Below, in pieces: positions 15,694 to 24,272 of a DNA stretch of 64,000 bases. The notes under the pieces were generated by a model. That model made no database searches and was not told the DNA's origin. It worked only from the letters and a program-made list of their open reading frames with translations. The stretch lies in NCBI GenBank assembly GCA_016194905.1, contig JACQAP010000017.1, positions 1 to 64,000 on the forward strand, given 5' to 3'. Position 1 is the first letter of the stretch. Each line of letters opens with the position of its first letter. The stretch is from Betaproteobacteria bacterium. Lineage in GTDB: Bacteria > Pseudomonadota > Gammaproteobacteria > Burkholderiales > JACQAP01. The translations under genes and the position numbers were made by a program.

Positions 15694-16497
15694 ATGGCAG
15701 ACCTGAAGGCAGTCAAAGCGCAGCAACTGAAAACCTGGGCAACCGGCGACTTTGCGATGATCGCCTGGAACACGGTGTATCCCGGCGAGCTACTGTGCGA
15801 AGCCGTGGGCTTGCGCGCCGGGGAGGAGGTCCTGGATGTTGCGACCGGCAGCGGCAATGCGGCCTTGTCCGCCGCGCGGCGGGGGTGCGACGCGGCGGGA
15901 ATCGATTACGTACCGGCGCTGATCGAGAGAGCGCGTGAGCGCGCCGCAGTGGAGCGTCTGCCTGCCCGGTTCGAGGTCGGAGACTGCGAGGAGATTCCGT
16001 TTCCCGACGAATCGTTCGACGCGGTGCTGTCGGTGTACGGGTCGATGTTCGCGCCAAATCAGGACAAGGCCGCGCAGGAGTTGCTTCGCGTGTGTCGCCG
16101 GGACGGCCGGATCGGCATGGCCAACTGGACGCCCGCCGGATTCTGGGGACAGACCTTCGGCCTGGTGGCGAAATATCTCCCGCCCGCGGAAGGCCTGCGC
16201 CCGCCTTCCGAATGGGGCACGCAGCAGCGCCTCCGGGAACTGTTCGGCGTCGGGATTTCCGAGATGCACATCTTCGAGCGCAGCGCGTTGTTCCGCTATC
16301 GCGACAGCGGACACTGGATCGAGGTTTTCCGCACCTACTTCGGCCCGATCATCCGCACGCTCGAAGCCCTGGACGAAAAACGGCGGGGCGAATTCCTGAC
16401 AGAACTCGACGACATGCTCAACCGCTTCAACCGGTCGGGAGACGATACGCTGGTGGTGTCAGCGGACTATCTCGAAGTCGTGATGACGAAACGGTAG
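15694..16497 (+). CDS. Class I SAM-dependent methyltransferase
   Basis: This 267-residue protein starts at ATG 15694 behind GGAGGAGG. Motif I is VLDVATGSGNAAL (about 47-59), an acidic loop follows (GIDYVPALIERARE), then GDCEEIPFPDESFDAV and the post-motif RVCRRDGRIGMANW. This is the UbiE/MenG-like arrangement of small-molecule methyltransferases. The substrate is unknown. It is a single gene between SRAP fragments 2 and 3. Confidence 0.88.
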   Translation: MADLKAVKAQQLKTWATGDFAMIAWNTVYPGELLCEAVGLRAGEEVLDVATGSGNAALSAARRGCDAAGIDYVPALIERARERAAVERLPARFEVGDCEEIPFPDESFDAVLSVYGSMFAPNQDKAAQELLRVCRRDGRIGMANWTPAGFWGQTFGLVAKYLPPAEGLRPPSEWGTQQRLRELFGVGISEMHIFERSALFRYRDSGHWIEVFRTYFGPIIRTLEALDEKRRGEFLTELDDMLNRFNRSGDDTLVVSADYLEVVMTKR

Positions 16498-16525
16498 GCG
16501 TTTGGTCGCCCCCTACCCGGCAGGC

Positions 16526-17074
16526 TCAGTGCACGGTGATTTCGTCGGACGTCCTCGGATCTTTCGTTCCGGGGATCAGCATTTCCTTGCAGCCCTGGTA
16601 GAACACGGCCGCCAACAACTCGTAGTCGGGCTGCTTGCGTCCCTCCCGAACCCAGGTGTCGGCCTGCGTCCAACCATGCAGAGCGACGGCTTCGTATTCA
16701 TGACGCTCTTTCGCATTGAGCTCGTCCAGCACGTAGATCGCATCGGCCGGTATGGGGTCATCCCCCATGAACATCCTCTTGAGCGGTGTTTCGGAGATGT
16801 ATTTGAACAGGGGAGGGGCTCCAAGGAAGCGCGCCTGGGCGCCCCAGGCGGCCCGCACGGCGGCCGTCTGGCAGTAGCGCATCGCTTCCAAAACCTGGGA
16901 TTCGTCCATTACCGGCTCTGTATCGTTCGCGAAGGCGGCGCACGAGAGCAGAAAGAGGAATGCCGCTGAAAGCGATCTGGCGATGGTGACCTCCATTAGC
17001 CCGGTGGTCATCCGCAAGTTGTCCCGGCTCAGGAGTCGCGAGGTGGTCACCTGACCTGACGTGTCAATATTCAT
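16526..17074 (-). CDS. Hypothetical exported protein
   Basis: ATG 17074 is chosen because AGGAGG lies five bases upstream. This gives a long charged leader before a hydrophobic signal (MEVTIARSLSAAFLFLLSC) at residues 27-49. A later ATG (16996) would give a tidier signal peptide but has no ribosome site. The mature part (~130 residues) has helical Glu/Ala-rich stretches, two Cys (YCQ, QGCKE) and no motif I know. Confidence 0.6.
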   Translation of the reverse strand: MNIDTSGQVTTSRLLSRDNLRMTTGLMEVTIARSLSAAFLFLLSCAAFANDTEPVMDESQVLEAMRYCQTAAVRAAWGAQARFLGAPPLFKYISETPLKRMFMGDDPIPADAIYVLDELNAKERHEYEAVALHGWTQADTWVREGRKQPDYELLAAVFYQGCKEMLIPGTKDPRTSDEITVH

Positions 17075-17320
17075 CACTGCCTCCTTGCAATTGGCGCAAC
17101 CCTGCGCGATGCGCGGCAAGTCGCTGCCTGCCACAGGGACAGAATGAGAAAGCGCAGCCCACGGTTAGCCCACGGATTCGTAGACTCCCCCATACGAGGT
17201 AGGACGATGTCCTGCTGGAGGCATAGGATTTATCTCGGACGGGGATGTGGTTCATGGAACTTGTAACGATTAGACTTTGCTCGCGGTGCCGAGTTCTGAA
17301 CGGGAAGGAATGAGGCTGCC

Positions 17321-17581
17321 ATGTGTGGCCGCTACGTCAGGCCCGAGGAAGCCGGGATCGAGCGCTTTTGGGACATCGGCCGGCATAACAAGCATCCCTT
17401 CGCCCGCCGCTTCAACGTCTCTCCCACTTCGATCATCCCGATCCCGTGCCTGGACCGTTCCACCGGGGAAATCATCAAGGCAAAGCAGCCGCACTTCCGT
17501 TTTCGCCTTCAACCTTTCCTGTTCCAGCTTGATCCCACCTCCCGCTTATTATTTAGCGGACAAGGTCCATTGTGTAAGTAA
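17321..17581 (+). pseudogene. SRAP (YedK/HMCES-like) 5' fragment 3
   Basis: It begins MCGRYVRPEEAGIERFWDIG and keeps Cys2, FARRFNVSPTSIIPI and STGEII. It then runs into unrelated sequence to a stop after 86 residues. The breakpoint (near 17477) differs from that of fragment 1. A ribosome-site-like GGAATGAGG precedes it. It could be translated but lacks most of the peptidase domain. Confidence 0.72.
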
Positions 17582-18053
17582 TCCGTAACCCACTCCGTGC
17601 CAGTCTGACGTCTCAGATCGGGCGCTTCATACTGCGAAATCAAAAATATTCAGCGACGGCAACCGAGGTATGGCGCTTCGCATGTTGCTATGCCACATGC
17701 ATCTGGCGTGCGCAAGAAATGGACTTGTATCCCTCTCCAAAACAACGGAATGCGTCGCATCTTTGTAGTAAAAGGGAAAACCTATGTCACGTGCATTAAT
17801 CGCTCCAAATCTATCATTTGTCAGATTTGATTTTTGCAGAATGTCATCTATATGCTAGTGATATGACTTCGGAATGTGCCCAAAAAGAAGGCCGGTGCTG
17901 ACGCGATCCTTCCGTTCCCGATTTCAATGGCCGCGATACCGCAAACGCAGACGATCGCCTCGCTGACTGTCGGTGTGCAATGCACACCTTCCGCGACTCG
18001 ATCTGAAAAAGCCACAGCAATCACTTTGACCACCACAAGCCTCGAGAGACGAC
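17582..18053. other. A+T-rich intergenic region
   Basis: No gene is supported on either strand. The stretch 17690-17880 is clearly richer in A+T than its neighbours and could hold promoters for the endolysin gene that starts at 18054. I see no repeat or hairpin of note. Confidence 0.4.
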
Positions 18054-18911
18054 ATGGCAACCCGCAAAAATAAAGCCGCATCCAAAGGTCAGAGGACGCT
18101 CCTGCAAGTTGGCATGCCAGACATGGCTGCCCACAAAGCGGAGATCAAGGCGTTGCAGAACGCTTTGCTCGACAAGGGATTCAATCCCGGCGCGGCCGAC
18201 GGCGTTTTTGGCCTGGGCACCCAGTCGGCCGTGATGGCTTTCCAGCGCAGCGAAGGATTGCTTGCAGACGGTGTCGCCGGACCGCGCACGCTGGCCGAGC
18301 TGAACCAAACCGCCGCGCCGCCGTTGGCCAGCGTCATTGACCTGATGACCCCCGCGGCGGTATCGCAAATGTTTCCGCATACACCGTTGGCGAATATCAA
18401 GCGCAATCTGCCGTTCGTTCTGACGGCGCTCAGCGACGCGACGCTGCATGACCGGCTGATAGTATTGGCAGCGCTGTCCACCATTCGTGCGGAAACCGAG
18501 AGTTTCGAGCCGGTGGCGGAAGGCCAGTCGCGCTACAACACTTCGCCGGATCCCGCCGGCCATGCGTTCGATCTCTATGACTCCCGCAAGGATCTCGGCA
18601 ACAAAGGTCCGCCCGACGGTGAGCGATTCCGCGGCCGCGGCTACGTGCAACTGACCGGGCGCGCCAACTATACGAACTACAGCAAGGTCATCGGGCTGAA
18701 AGGACAATTGATCGCCCATCCCGAGTTGGCCTCGGACCCGGCGATCGCCGGCAAACTGCTTGCCGCGTTCCTGAAAGACAAGGAGCGGCCGCTCAAGGAG
18801 GCGCTGCTCGACTGGGACTTCGCCGGCGCGCGGCGTCTCGTCAACGGCGGCAGCCACGGCCTGGACCGATTCGTGGAGGCTTACAAGACCGGCATCAAGT
18901 TGACCGCGTGA
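18054..18911 (+). CDS. Peptidoglycan-binding GH19-type endolysin/chitinase
   Basis: This 285-residue protein has two domains. Residues 28-86 are a PG_binding_1 repeat (EIKALQNALLDKGFNPGAADGVFG, here quoted in part; then GTQSAVMAFQ and GLLADGVAGPRT). Residues 98-285 are a GH19 lysozyme/chitinase domain with the catalytic Glu in TIRAETESFEP (E147) and the GRGYVQLTGRANYTNY motif. No signal peptide is seen, which is typical of phage endolysins that need a holin, or of a protein released by lysis or type VI secretion. The next gene overlaps its stop (GTGA) and encodes a small lipoprotein. Confidence 0.88.
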   Translation: MATRKNKAASKGQRTLLQVGMPDMAAHKAEIKALQNALLDKGFNPGAADGVFGLGTQSAVMAFQRSEGLLADGVAGPRTLAELNQTAAPPLASVIDLMTPAAVSQMFPHTPLANIKRNLPFVLTALSDATLHDRLIVLAALSTIRAETESFEPVAEGQSRYNTSPDPAGHAFDLYDSRKDLGNKGPPDGERFRGRGYVQLTGRANYTNYSKVIGLKGQLIAHPELASDPAIAGKLLAAFLKDKERPLKEALLDWDFAGARRLVNGGSHGLDRFVEAYKTGIKLTA

Positions 18912-19279
18912 GCAACATGTCCCGGCTCGGTTGCCTTGTCATCGCGTGCGCCATCAGCGCGACGCTCGGATCAGGTGGCTGCGCGGTGGTGCGGATCCAG
19001 ACGGCAGACAAAGACGATGTCGAGGTGAAACGGGGCTTCGGCATCGTGTCGGTGAAAATCAAGCCCGGTGCGGGCGCGACGGTGGTCGAATCGACCAGTA
19101 TCGGCGCAATCAACGGATTCGAAGGATTTGCGCTGGGGTATCACGATTCGACGGTGGCCGCGTTCGCGAGCGATGGCTGCCAACTCATCGTGTGGATCAA
19201 GACGAACGAGCAATTGAAGGAGCTCGACGAATTGCTAAGCGACCGGACCGGCGTCTGTGTCGTCCGCCCGACCCAATGA
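18908..19279 (+). CDS. Small lipoprotein in the endolysin operon
   Basis: This 123-residue protein has a lipobox (TLGSGGC, Cys25). It starts at GTG 18908, overlapping the endolysin stop, or at ATG 18917. The mature part has FEGFALGYHDSTVAAF near residue 72, the same 'LGYxxxxxA' core as the repeats of the next lipoprotein, and LIVWIKTNEQ. It may be a single-unit relative of that protein. Its place next to a peptidoglycan hydrolase suggests a lysis accessory or immunity role; this is inference. Confidence 0.6.
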   Translation: MSNMSRLGCLVIACAISATLGSGGCAVVRIQTADKDDVEVKRGFGIVSVKIKPGAGATVVESTSIGAINGFEGFALGYHDSTVAAFASDGCQLIVWIKTNEQLKELDELLSDRTGVCVVRPTQ

Positions 19280-19292
19280 CAAGGAGGAAACC

Positions 19293-20252
19293 ATGAACAG
19301 GATGTTTTGGTTTGCCGCGCTGTGTGCAATGGCGATGCTGGTGCCCGGCTGCGCCACCAATGGCGACGTGCCGCTCATATTCGTGCAGTCGAACACCGCC
19401 GGGATCGACATCGGCACCTCCGCCTCCAGCCAGGGCGCCGACTTCGTGCTGGGCTACAAGGGCAGTGATTTTGCGATCGTCCCCGTGACCGTGGTGCAGG
19501 GCGACGGGAGTACCGAAAAAATAGAGGCGAGCATGGAGAAGAATGGCGAGAAGCATTCGGATGCGCTTTCTGTTTTCGGGCAGTTCTCCATCAATAGCAA
19601 CAACAACGCCAAATCGCCCAAAAGCGGACTGGGGAGATTTTTTGCCACCGGTCAGGCCGCAAAAAAGCTTTCAGACGGTTACGCGTACAAGCTCGGGAAG
19701 GGAATGGCGATGCCGGAGACGCCTAGTCTCGATTGCTTCGGAGCGAAAGCAAAGCGGCCCGCCCCTGGTGCAACGGCGGCGGCGGGAGGCGCAGGGGCGT
19801 CCCCGACTCCGACGCCCCCTCCCACCCCCGCAGCCGCACCCACCACCGCATCCGCTACTTCCGGCGTCGGCCAGAACAAGACCAAGACCGTCAAGGCCCG
19901 GTCGCTTGTCTTTGCCGAGCACGTGAATTTCGGCCTTGTCCTGACCGGATCCGCAACCGAAGGCGCCGGCGGTTTCTCCCTGGGTTACAAGGACCAGGAT
20001 GTTGCGGTTGTCCCCGCGATCTCGCGCCAGCAGGACGGCAACGCAATCCGGTTGCTCGGCGAAACTCCAGGCGAATTCGATGCCTTCGATGCATTGTCGG
20101 TCCTGGGCCAATTCGGCTCGGACGTCAAGAGCAAGTCCGGCGAGGTCGACGTCGACATGGGGAAATTCTTTGTGACCGGACTGGCCGCCAAGTCGCTCGC
20201 TGACGGCTTCGCGGCCAAGTTGTGCCGGGAATACACTGCGCCGGCGCAATGA
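19293..20252 (+). CDS. Lipoprotein with an internal domain duplication
   Basis: ATG 19293 follows AAGGAGG. Lipobox MLVPGC (Cys20). The 319-residue protein has two homologous halves of ~120 residues: FVLGYKGSDFAIVPV ... DALSVFGQF ... FFATGQAAKKLSDGYA, and FSLGYKDQDVAVVPA ... DALSVLGQF ... FFVTGLAAKSLADGFA. They are joined by a Pro/Thr/Ala-rich linker (~150-195). It is an outer-membrane or periplasmic lipoprotein of unknown role and is in the same direction and operon-like spacing as the endolysin. Confidence 0.72.
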   Translation: MNRMFWFAALCAMAMLVPGCATNGDVPLIFVQSNTAGIDIGTSASSQGADFVLGYKGSDFAIVPVTVVQGDGSTEKIEASMEKNGEKHSDALSVFGQFSINSNNNAKSPKSGLGRFFATGQAAKKLSDGYAYKLGKGMAMPETPSLDCFGAKAKRPAPGATAAAGGAGASPTPTPPPTPAAAPTTASATSGVGQNKTKTVKARSLVFAEHVNFGLVLTGSATEGAGGFSLGYKDQDVAVVPAISRQQDGNAIRLLGETPGEFDAFDALSVLGQFGSDVKSKSGEVDVDMGKFFVTGLAAKSLADGFAAKLCREYTAPAQ

Positions 20253-20335
20253 GGCTGCTGCCGGCCACGATGAACCGGGCTCTCTGGAACGCCGCCGGGG
20301 CCGCCGTGCCGAATCTGAATTGATGTTCTGCGACC

Positions 20336-20593
20336 ATGGCTAAAACACCTAGCCTCGGGCCACGCCGCACACCTGGCGCGCGCAGGACACCGGGTATCGC
20401 GGATGCGCCAGTCACTGGCGATACCACAGTCACGGGCGATATGCCGACTACGGGCGATACGCCAAACACGGACGATACGCCTACCACAGACAGGACGCCT
20501 CCGTCCCGGCCGACACCGCAGTCTCCCGATACGCCCGACACGCCGCGCACGCCGCAGACTTCCGACACACCGACAACCTCTGATACGCCGTGA
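20336..20593 (+). CDS. Possible Thr/Pro/Asp-rich low-complexity protein
   Basis: An 85-residue frame from ATG 20336 is made almost wholly of TP, DTP and TGDT repeats (GDTTVTGDMPTTGDTP and so on). The DNA shows short imperfect GGCGATAC-type repeats. It could be a small disordered surface protein or merely an open low-complexity tract; the frame has no ribosome site I trust. Confidence 0.35.
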   Translation: MAKTPSLGPRRTPGARRTPGIADAPVTGDTTVTGDMPTTGDTPNTDDTPTTDRTPPSRPTPQSPDTPDTPRTPQTSDTPTTSDTP

Positions 20594-20783
20594 ACGGGAT
20601 CGCCCGAATCAGGAAAGAACGAAGCATGCTCCTATTCGCGATCAACATTGCACGTGATGCACTATCCAGGACGGATTCCCATTGCGCGGCATGCGTCGCG
20701 CCGGCGAACCGCCGGGTGCGCACGACATTGCCCATTTCGCCCGGAACGAAACTGACCTTCTTACAAATTTGCGGAGACTGACA

Positions 20784-22031
20784 ATGGCCGACAACCTTCA
20801 AGACAGTTCGCTCAAGAATCGATTCGTCGCTGCCATGAACAACGCCAAGGAAATTCTGGACGCGATCACCGGATTTGCGTCGGATCGCATCGGCAGCCTC
20901 GTCGGAATCGGCATAGTCGCGCTCGTCGTCTGGATTTCCTGGAAATATCTCTCGGCCCATCTCCAGGACGGGGCAATAGAGTCCTGGGAAATTATTCTAT
21001 TTGTTGTCATCGCCAGTTCGATATTTGGCATCGTGGTGTGGTTTCTCGTCGTTTTTTCAGGGAGGGAAGTATCTAACGCTCAGCTCAGTCGAGTCATCGT
21101 ATTTTGTTACGTATTTACGTGGCTATCCATCCTGAGTTCAATCCTTCCATTTATCGTATTCCCGCTTTCCAATCAATTGCCGCGCCTGATGATGCAAAGC
21201 CCGATCGGCATCGTGAAGGGTTGTGTCGAGTCGCTGGATAACGGAAAGAACGCACTACCCCTGGAGTTGCAGTGCGGGAAAAACACCGATCAGTGGATAG
21301 TCAATGTGGGCGGTCGCGTAGAGCCGCAATCTGATGCGAATCGCGAGCAAGAAGACATCAAGTCGTGGGTTCCTGCGCGCATCCAGGGCGGACTGGCTGT
21401 ACCGCTGTATTTTGTCGTGCTTGCGCTCGTCGGATCCGCTGTCAGCATGACGCGCAGGGTACCCGAATATCAGGAACGGACCGGGCCTGATACGTCACAG
21501 CCGATCACCAACGGAAAGGCGCGGGAATACCTGGTGCTTCAGATCTTGCAGGTCGTATCGGCGCCGCTTATCGCGATCACTGCCTACTATCTGGTCGACC
21601 CAACGTCGCGCGCGACCACGGTCGCCCTGGGTTTCGTCTCGGGCTTTGCCTCGGAAACGGTTCTGCTCTACATCCGGGCACTGACCACCAAGCTACAGCC
21701 GGACAAGCCTCGTGTGACCGGGACACCAGGCGTTGAACTATCCGCCACAAGCCTGAATTTTGGCCGACAAGCGGTTGGCACCCGCAGCTCTGCGCAGACG
21801 GTAACAATAGTCAACAGGACCGGTAACCCGATCAACGTCAGCAAGATCGAAACCACGGGAGATTTCGCGCAGAACATCACGTCCCCGTTGACCATCGCGG
21901 CGGGGGCGACTTGCGCAATCGACGTGACGTTTGTCCCGTCGGGCAAAGGCGCTTGTACGGGAATACTGTCGATTGTCGACGACGCGCCCGGCAGTCCCCG
22001 CAGTGTCTCGTTGAGCGGTAAGGGGGCGTGA
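20784..22031 (+). CDS. Multi-pass membrane protein with a C-terminal ASH/HYDIN-like beta domain
   Basis: ATG 20784 follows GGAG. The ~415-residue protein has membrane helices near 38-58, 70-92, 106-128 and 210-225, plus a pair around 255-295. It also has GSAVSMTRRVPEY and GFVSGFASETVLLY, which match the related membrane protein at 29055 (GSLMSIVRRL, SFLAGFAERL). The last ~95 residues are an immunoglobulin-like ASH/choice-of-anchor domain (LNFGRQAVGTRSSAQTVTI, ISSPLTIAAGATC-like pattern, VTFVPSGKG). Function is unknown. Confidence 0.68.
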   Translation: MADNLQDSSLKNRFVAAMNNAKEILDAITGFASDRIGSLVGIGIVALVVWISWKYLSAHLQDGAIESWEIILFVVIASSIFGIVVWFLVVFSGREVSNAQLSRVIVFCYVFTWLSILSSILPFIVFPLSNQLPRLMMQSPIGIVKGCVESLDNGKNALPLELQCGKNTDQWIVNVGGRVEPQSDANREQEDIKSWVPARIQGGLAVPLYFVVLALVGSAVSMTRRVPEYQERTGPDTSQPITNGKAREYLVLQILQVVSAPLIAITAYYLVDPTSRATTVALGFVSGFASETVLLYIRALTTKLQPDKPRVTGTPGVELSATSLNFGRQAVGTRSSAQTVTIVNRTGNPINVSKIETTGDFAQNITSPLTIAAGATCAIDVTFVPSGKGACTGILSIVDDAPGSPRSVSLSGKGA

Positions 22032-22103
22032 AAGTTATCGCCGATACCACAAACACAGGTCCGCTGTTCGTGAGCAGGACCGCCCAGGGTGGCGCTGGCT
22101 GAT

Positions 22104-22328
22104 TTATGGGTTCTCGGCTCGACGGGCCAACGGAATCAACTCAGCAAATGACAGGGGCTGGGAGACCACGGCGCCCTGGATGACGTCGCAGCCCAAAAGC
22201 CTGAGCGCATCGCGGGTTTCAGCTTTGTCGACACCATCCGCAACCACTCGCATGTCGAGCGTATGTCCGATGTCTATCATCGACCGCACTATGGCCTGGT
22301 TCGATTCACCGAGAAGCATGTCTGTCAC
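22104..22328 (-). pseudogene. EAL-domain fragment, minus strand
   Basis: The frame reads QAIVRSMIDIGHTLDMRVVA, then DGVDKAETRDALRLLGCDVIQ and SQPLSFAELIPLA. This is the C-terminal quarter of an EAL phosphodiesterase (VAEGVET and GCDxxQGY motifs, the first weakened to ADGVDK). No N-terminal part precedes it; the sequence before 22328 belongs to the oppositely oriented fragment. Confidence 0.65.
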
Positions 22329-22339
22329 AAACGACGGGC

Positions 22340-22615
22340 TTAATTCCGCACCGCTGCTGTTTTACGCTCGCCGGGTTCGATGGCAGCGAGCGATGCTTTG
22401 ATCTGCTGAAAGTCATAGTGCCGGACTTTGTAAAAATCAACGTCGTAAGCGTCCCCCTGGACCAGGTTGTCGAAATCAATAGCCGGTGTCATTCAATGGG
22501 CAGCAAGACAATCGCGGAATACGTGGAGAGTGCTGCGGCGCTCGAACATCTGCGACGAATCCAGGTAGACTTTGTGCAGGGGTTTGGTGTCTCGCCAGTG
22601 GAACTCCTTGTCTGA
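22340..22615 (+). pseudogene. EAL-domain fragment, plus strand
   Basis: The frame gives FTLAGFDGSERCFDLLKV, DFVKINVVSV, then HSMGSKTIAEYVESAAAL and VDFVQGFGVS. These match the second half of an EAL domain (DFxKID, TIAEFVES, VDYxQGF). It starts a few bases from the end of the minus-strand fragment and points the other way, so two different EAL genes were joined head to head and lost their 5' ends. Confidence 0.65.
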
Positions 22616-22831
22616 GATAGCAACCATCGCTTCGTCCTTGCACCCGAATCCGCACCGGAACTGAGGCAATGACGGGCAAATCGAACCGGGCACAAGACGG
22701 GTCCCAAGTCCTGACGATCAACGGCGGCGCCCGCTTCCACGTTCGGGGCTTCGAGTCTCTCATTTCTCCCTGCAGCCTGTTGCGATGGTCCGCCGGTAGG
22801 CGCATGATTTATGGATGTTCTCCCGGTCGCC

Positions 22832-23581
22832 ATGAAGAAGACCCTCTATCAGATTCTCGGCGTCGATTCCAAGGCTTCCGTGCAGGACATCGAGGCGGCG
22901 TATTCCAGGCGCCTTGAGGAGCTGAAGGTGGCCACGATTCAGGACCCCAACAAGTTGGTGGTCCTGCAACAGTCGAAGGCCGTTCTTTCCGATCCCATCC
23001 AGCGCGCTGCGTACGACGGGTCCCTGTCCGGTCGCGACGCGCCTGCGCCGCCCGCAGCGAAGGATGAGCCGGAATCTTCGTTTCTCCAGCAATGGGGGAA
23101 GTGGATCGCTGCCGGCGTAATGTTGATCGGCGTGGGTGTATGGTGGGCAAAGCACAGCGCAACACCTCCACCGCAGAACCTGCCGGCGAAGCAAATCGCA
23201 TCCCGGCCCGTCGAGCCCGCTCCCTTACCCGTCCAGCCTGCCAGCGAGCCCGCTGCATCGGCCGCACCGAACAACGTCGCTCCTCCCGCCGCATCCATAC
23301 CGCCACCGGCCGACTTGCCTGCGAATCCGCTTCTGGGCGAGTGGTCCTGTAGCGATGCCATTTCCGGACGAAACAGCAAATACAATTTTCAGCAGGATGG
23401 CGCCCTCAGCATCGCATCGAGTGACGGACAGATAACCGACCTCAAGTACGAATTGTCCGGAAAGGATCTGAAGCTCACCGATCCCAAACAGGTCAGTACG
23501 CTTGCGATCGAGGAACTGGTCGCCGGGAAGATGATTTTGTATGCCGGTGCCGGGGGACAGCGCGTGGTGTGCAAGCGGTAG
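22832..23581 (+). CDS. Membrane J-domain-like protein without HPD
   Basis: The start chosen is ATG 22832 (MKKTLYQILGVDSKA), the usual J-domain opening; an ATG 21 bases up is also possible. The J-like helices span 1-70 (AYSRRLEELK ... SKAVLSDPIQRAAYDG), but the HPD motif is missing (IQDPNK there), so DnaK stimulation is unlikely. One membrane helix follows (WIAAGVMLIGVGVWW), then a Pro/Ala-rich linker and a C-terminal beta domain (LLGEWSCSDAISGRN ... ILYAGAGGQRVVCKR). Confidence 0.7.
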   Translation: MKKTLYQILGVDSKASVQDIEAAYSRRLEELKVATIQDPNKLVVLQQSKAVLSDPIQRAAYDGSLSGRDAPAPPAAKDEPESSFLQQWGKWIAAGVMLIGVGVWWAKHSATPPPQNLPAKQIASRPVEPAPLPVQPASEPAASAAPNNVAPPAASIPPPADLPANPLLGEWSCSDAISGRNSKYNFQQDGALSIASSDGQITDLKYELSGKDLKLTDPKQVSTLAIEELVAGKMILYAGAGGQRVVCKR

Positions 23582-23644
23582 TTGAGCAGACGGAAGTTGG
23601 TTGGCCTCGGTCTGGTCTGCAGCGAGCGTGAAGCGCGAGCCGCT

Positions 23645-23782
23645 TCATCCGCCCGGCGGCAACTCCTGCAAAACCTTCCGATCGTCCTCCTCGAGGTCGA
23701 TCCGCAGCGCTCCCAGTGACCGCACCACGCCGCAGTAGAACGAGATCACCAGCAGCAGATCGACGACTCGTCCGGCTGGATT
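23645..23782 (-). pseudogene. Carboxymuconolactone decarboxylase-like fragment
   Basis: A 45-codon frame reads RVVDLLLVISFYCGVVRSLG, then ALRIDLEEDD and ends LQELPPGG. This resembles the C-terminal helices of AhpD/carboxymuconolactone decarboxylase proteins (ELVDLxLLIGFYNxVARxL). A stop lies right before it in frame, so only the tail is left. Confidence 0.45.
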
Positions 23783-24272
23783 CTATTCGAGTCATACCCC
23801 CACCGGTACTTGGTACTTCGAACCGTAACTCATCTGTAAGCGGCGCTGTGCGAAGCTCGCAGCAGTGAATATACGGGATTGAGTACATAAGAGAATATCG
23901 TTATTCAAAAATATTCTTTGGCCGTATTTGCAGGTAGTCCCTGCGTGGATGTGGCTGCGAGGGCATAAACACCGTTCGAAAATTTCCAGACAATCCCGCA
24001 ATAAGACAGGTAACTGGACACAATGTCTTCGCATCAACACGAACTTTCTTGTTGCGGTGCGTTCTGCTCGAAATCTGCCGTTTTGTCATATTTGCTTTCC
24101 CGGAAGATTCGTTCTATACGTGCGCCCATGACCATGGAATAAGAAGAAATCTTAGTTTGCGAACGGGTTGTTTTCAATGCGGGGCGAGACGGCGCCGCAG
24201 GCTCCGTGGTTATGGGTGACGATCGAAGCAGCGCGTCACCGGTGTCGGTAGCTCAAGGGGAGGGGATACCAG
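23783..24272. other. A+T-rich intergenic region
   Basis: I see no gene here. A GAATAT...ATATTC inverted repeat lies near 23892-23915. The ribosome site of the LuxR gene (GGGGAGGGG, about 24257-24265) is at the right end. Confidence 0.4.
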
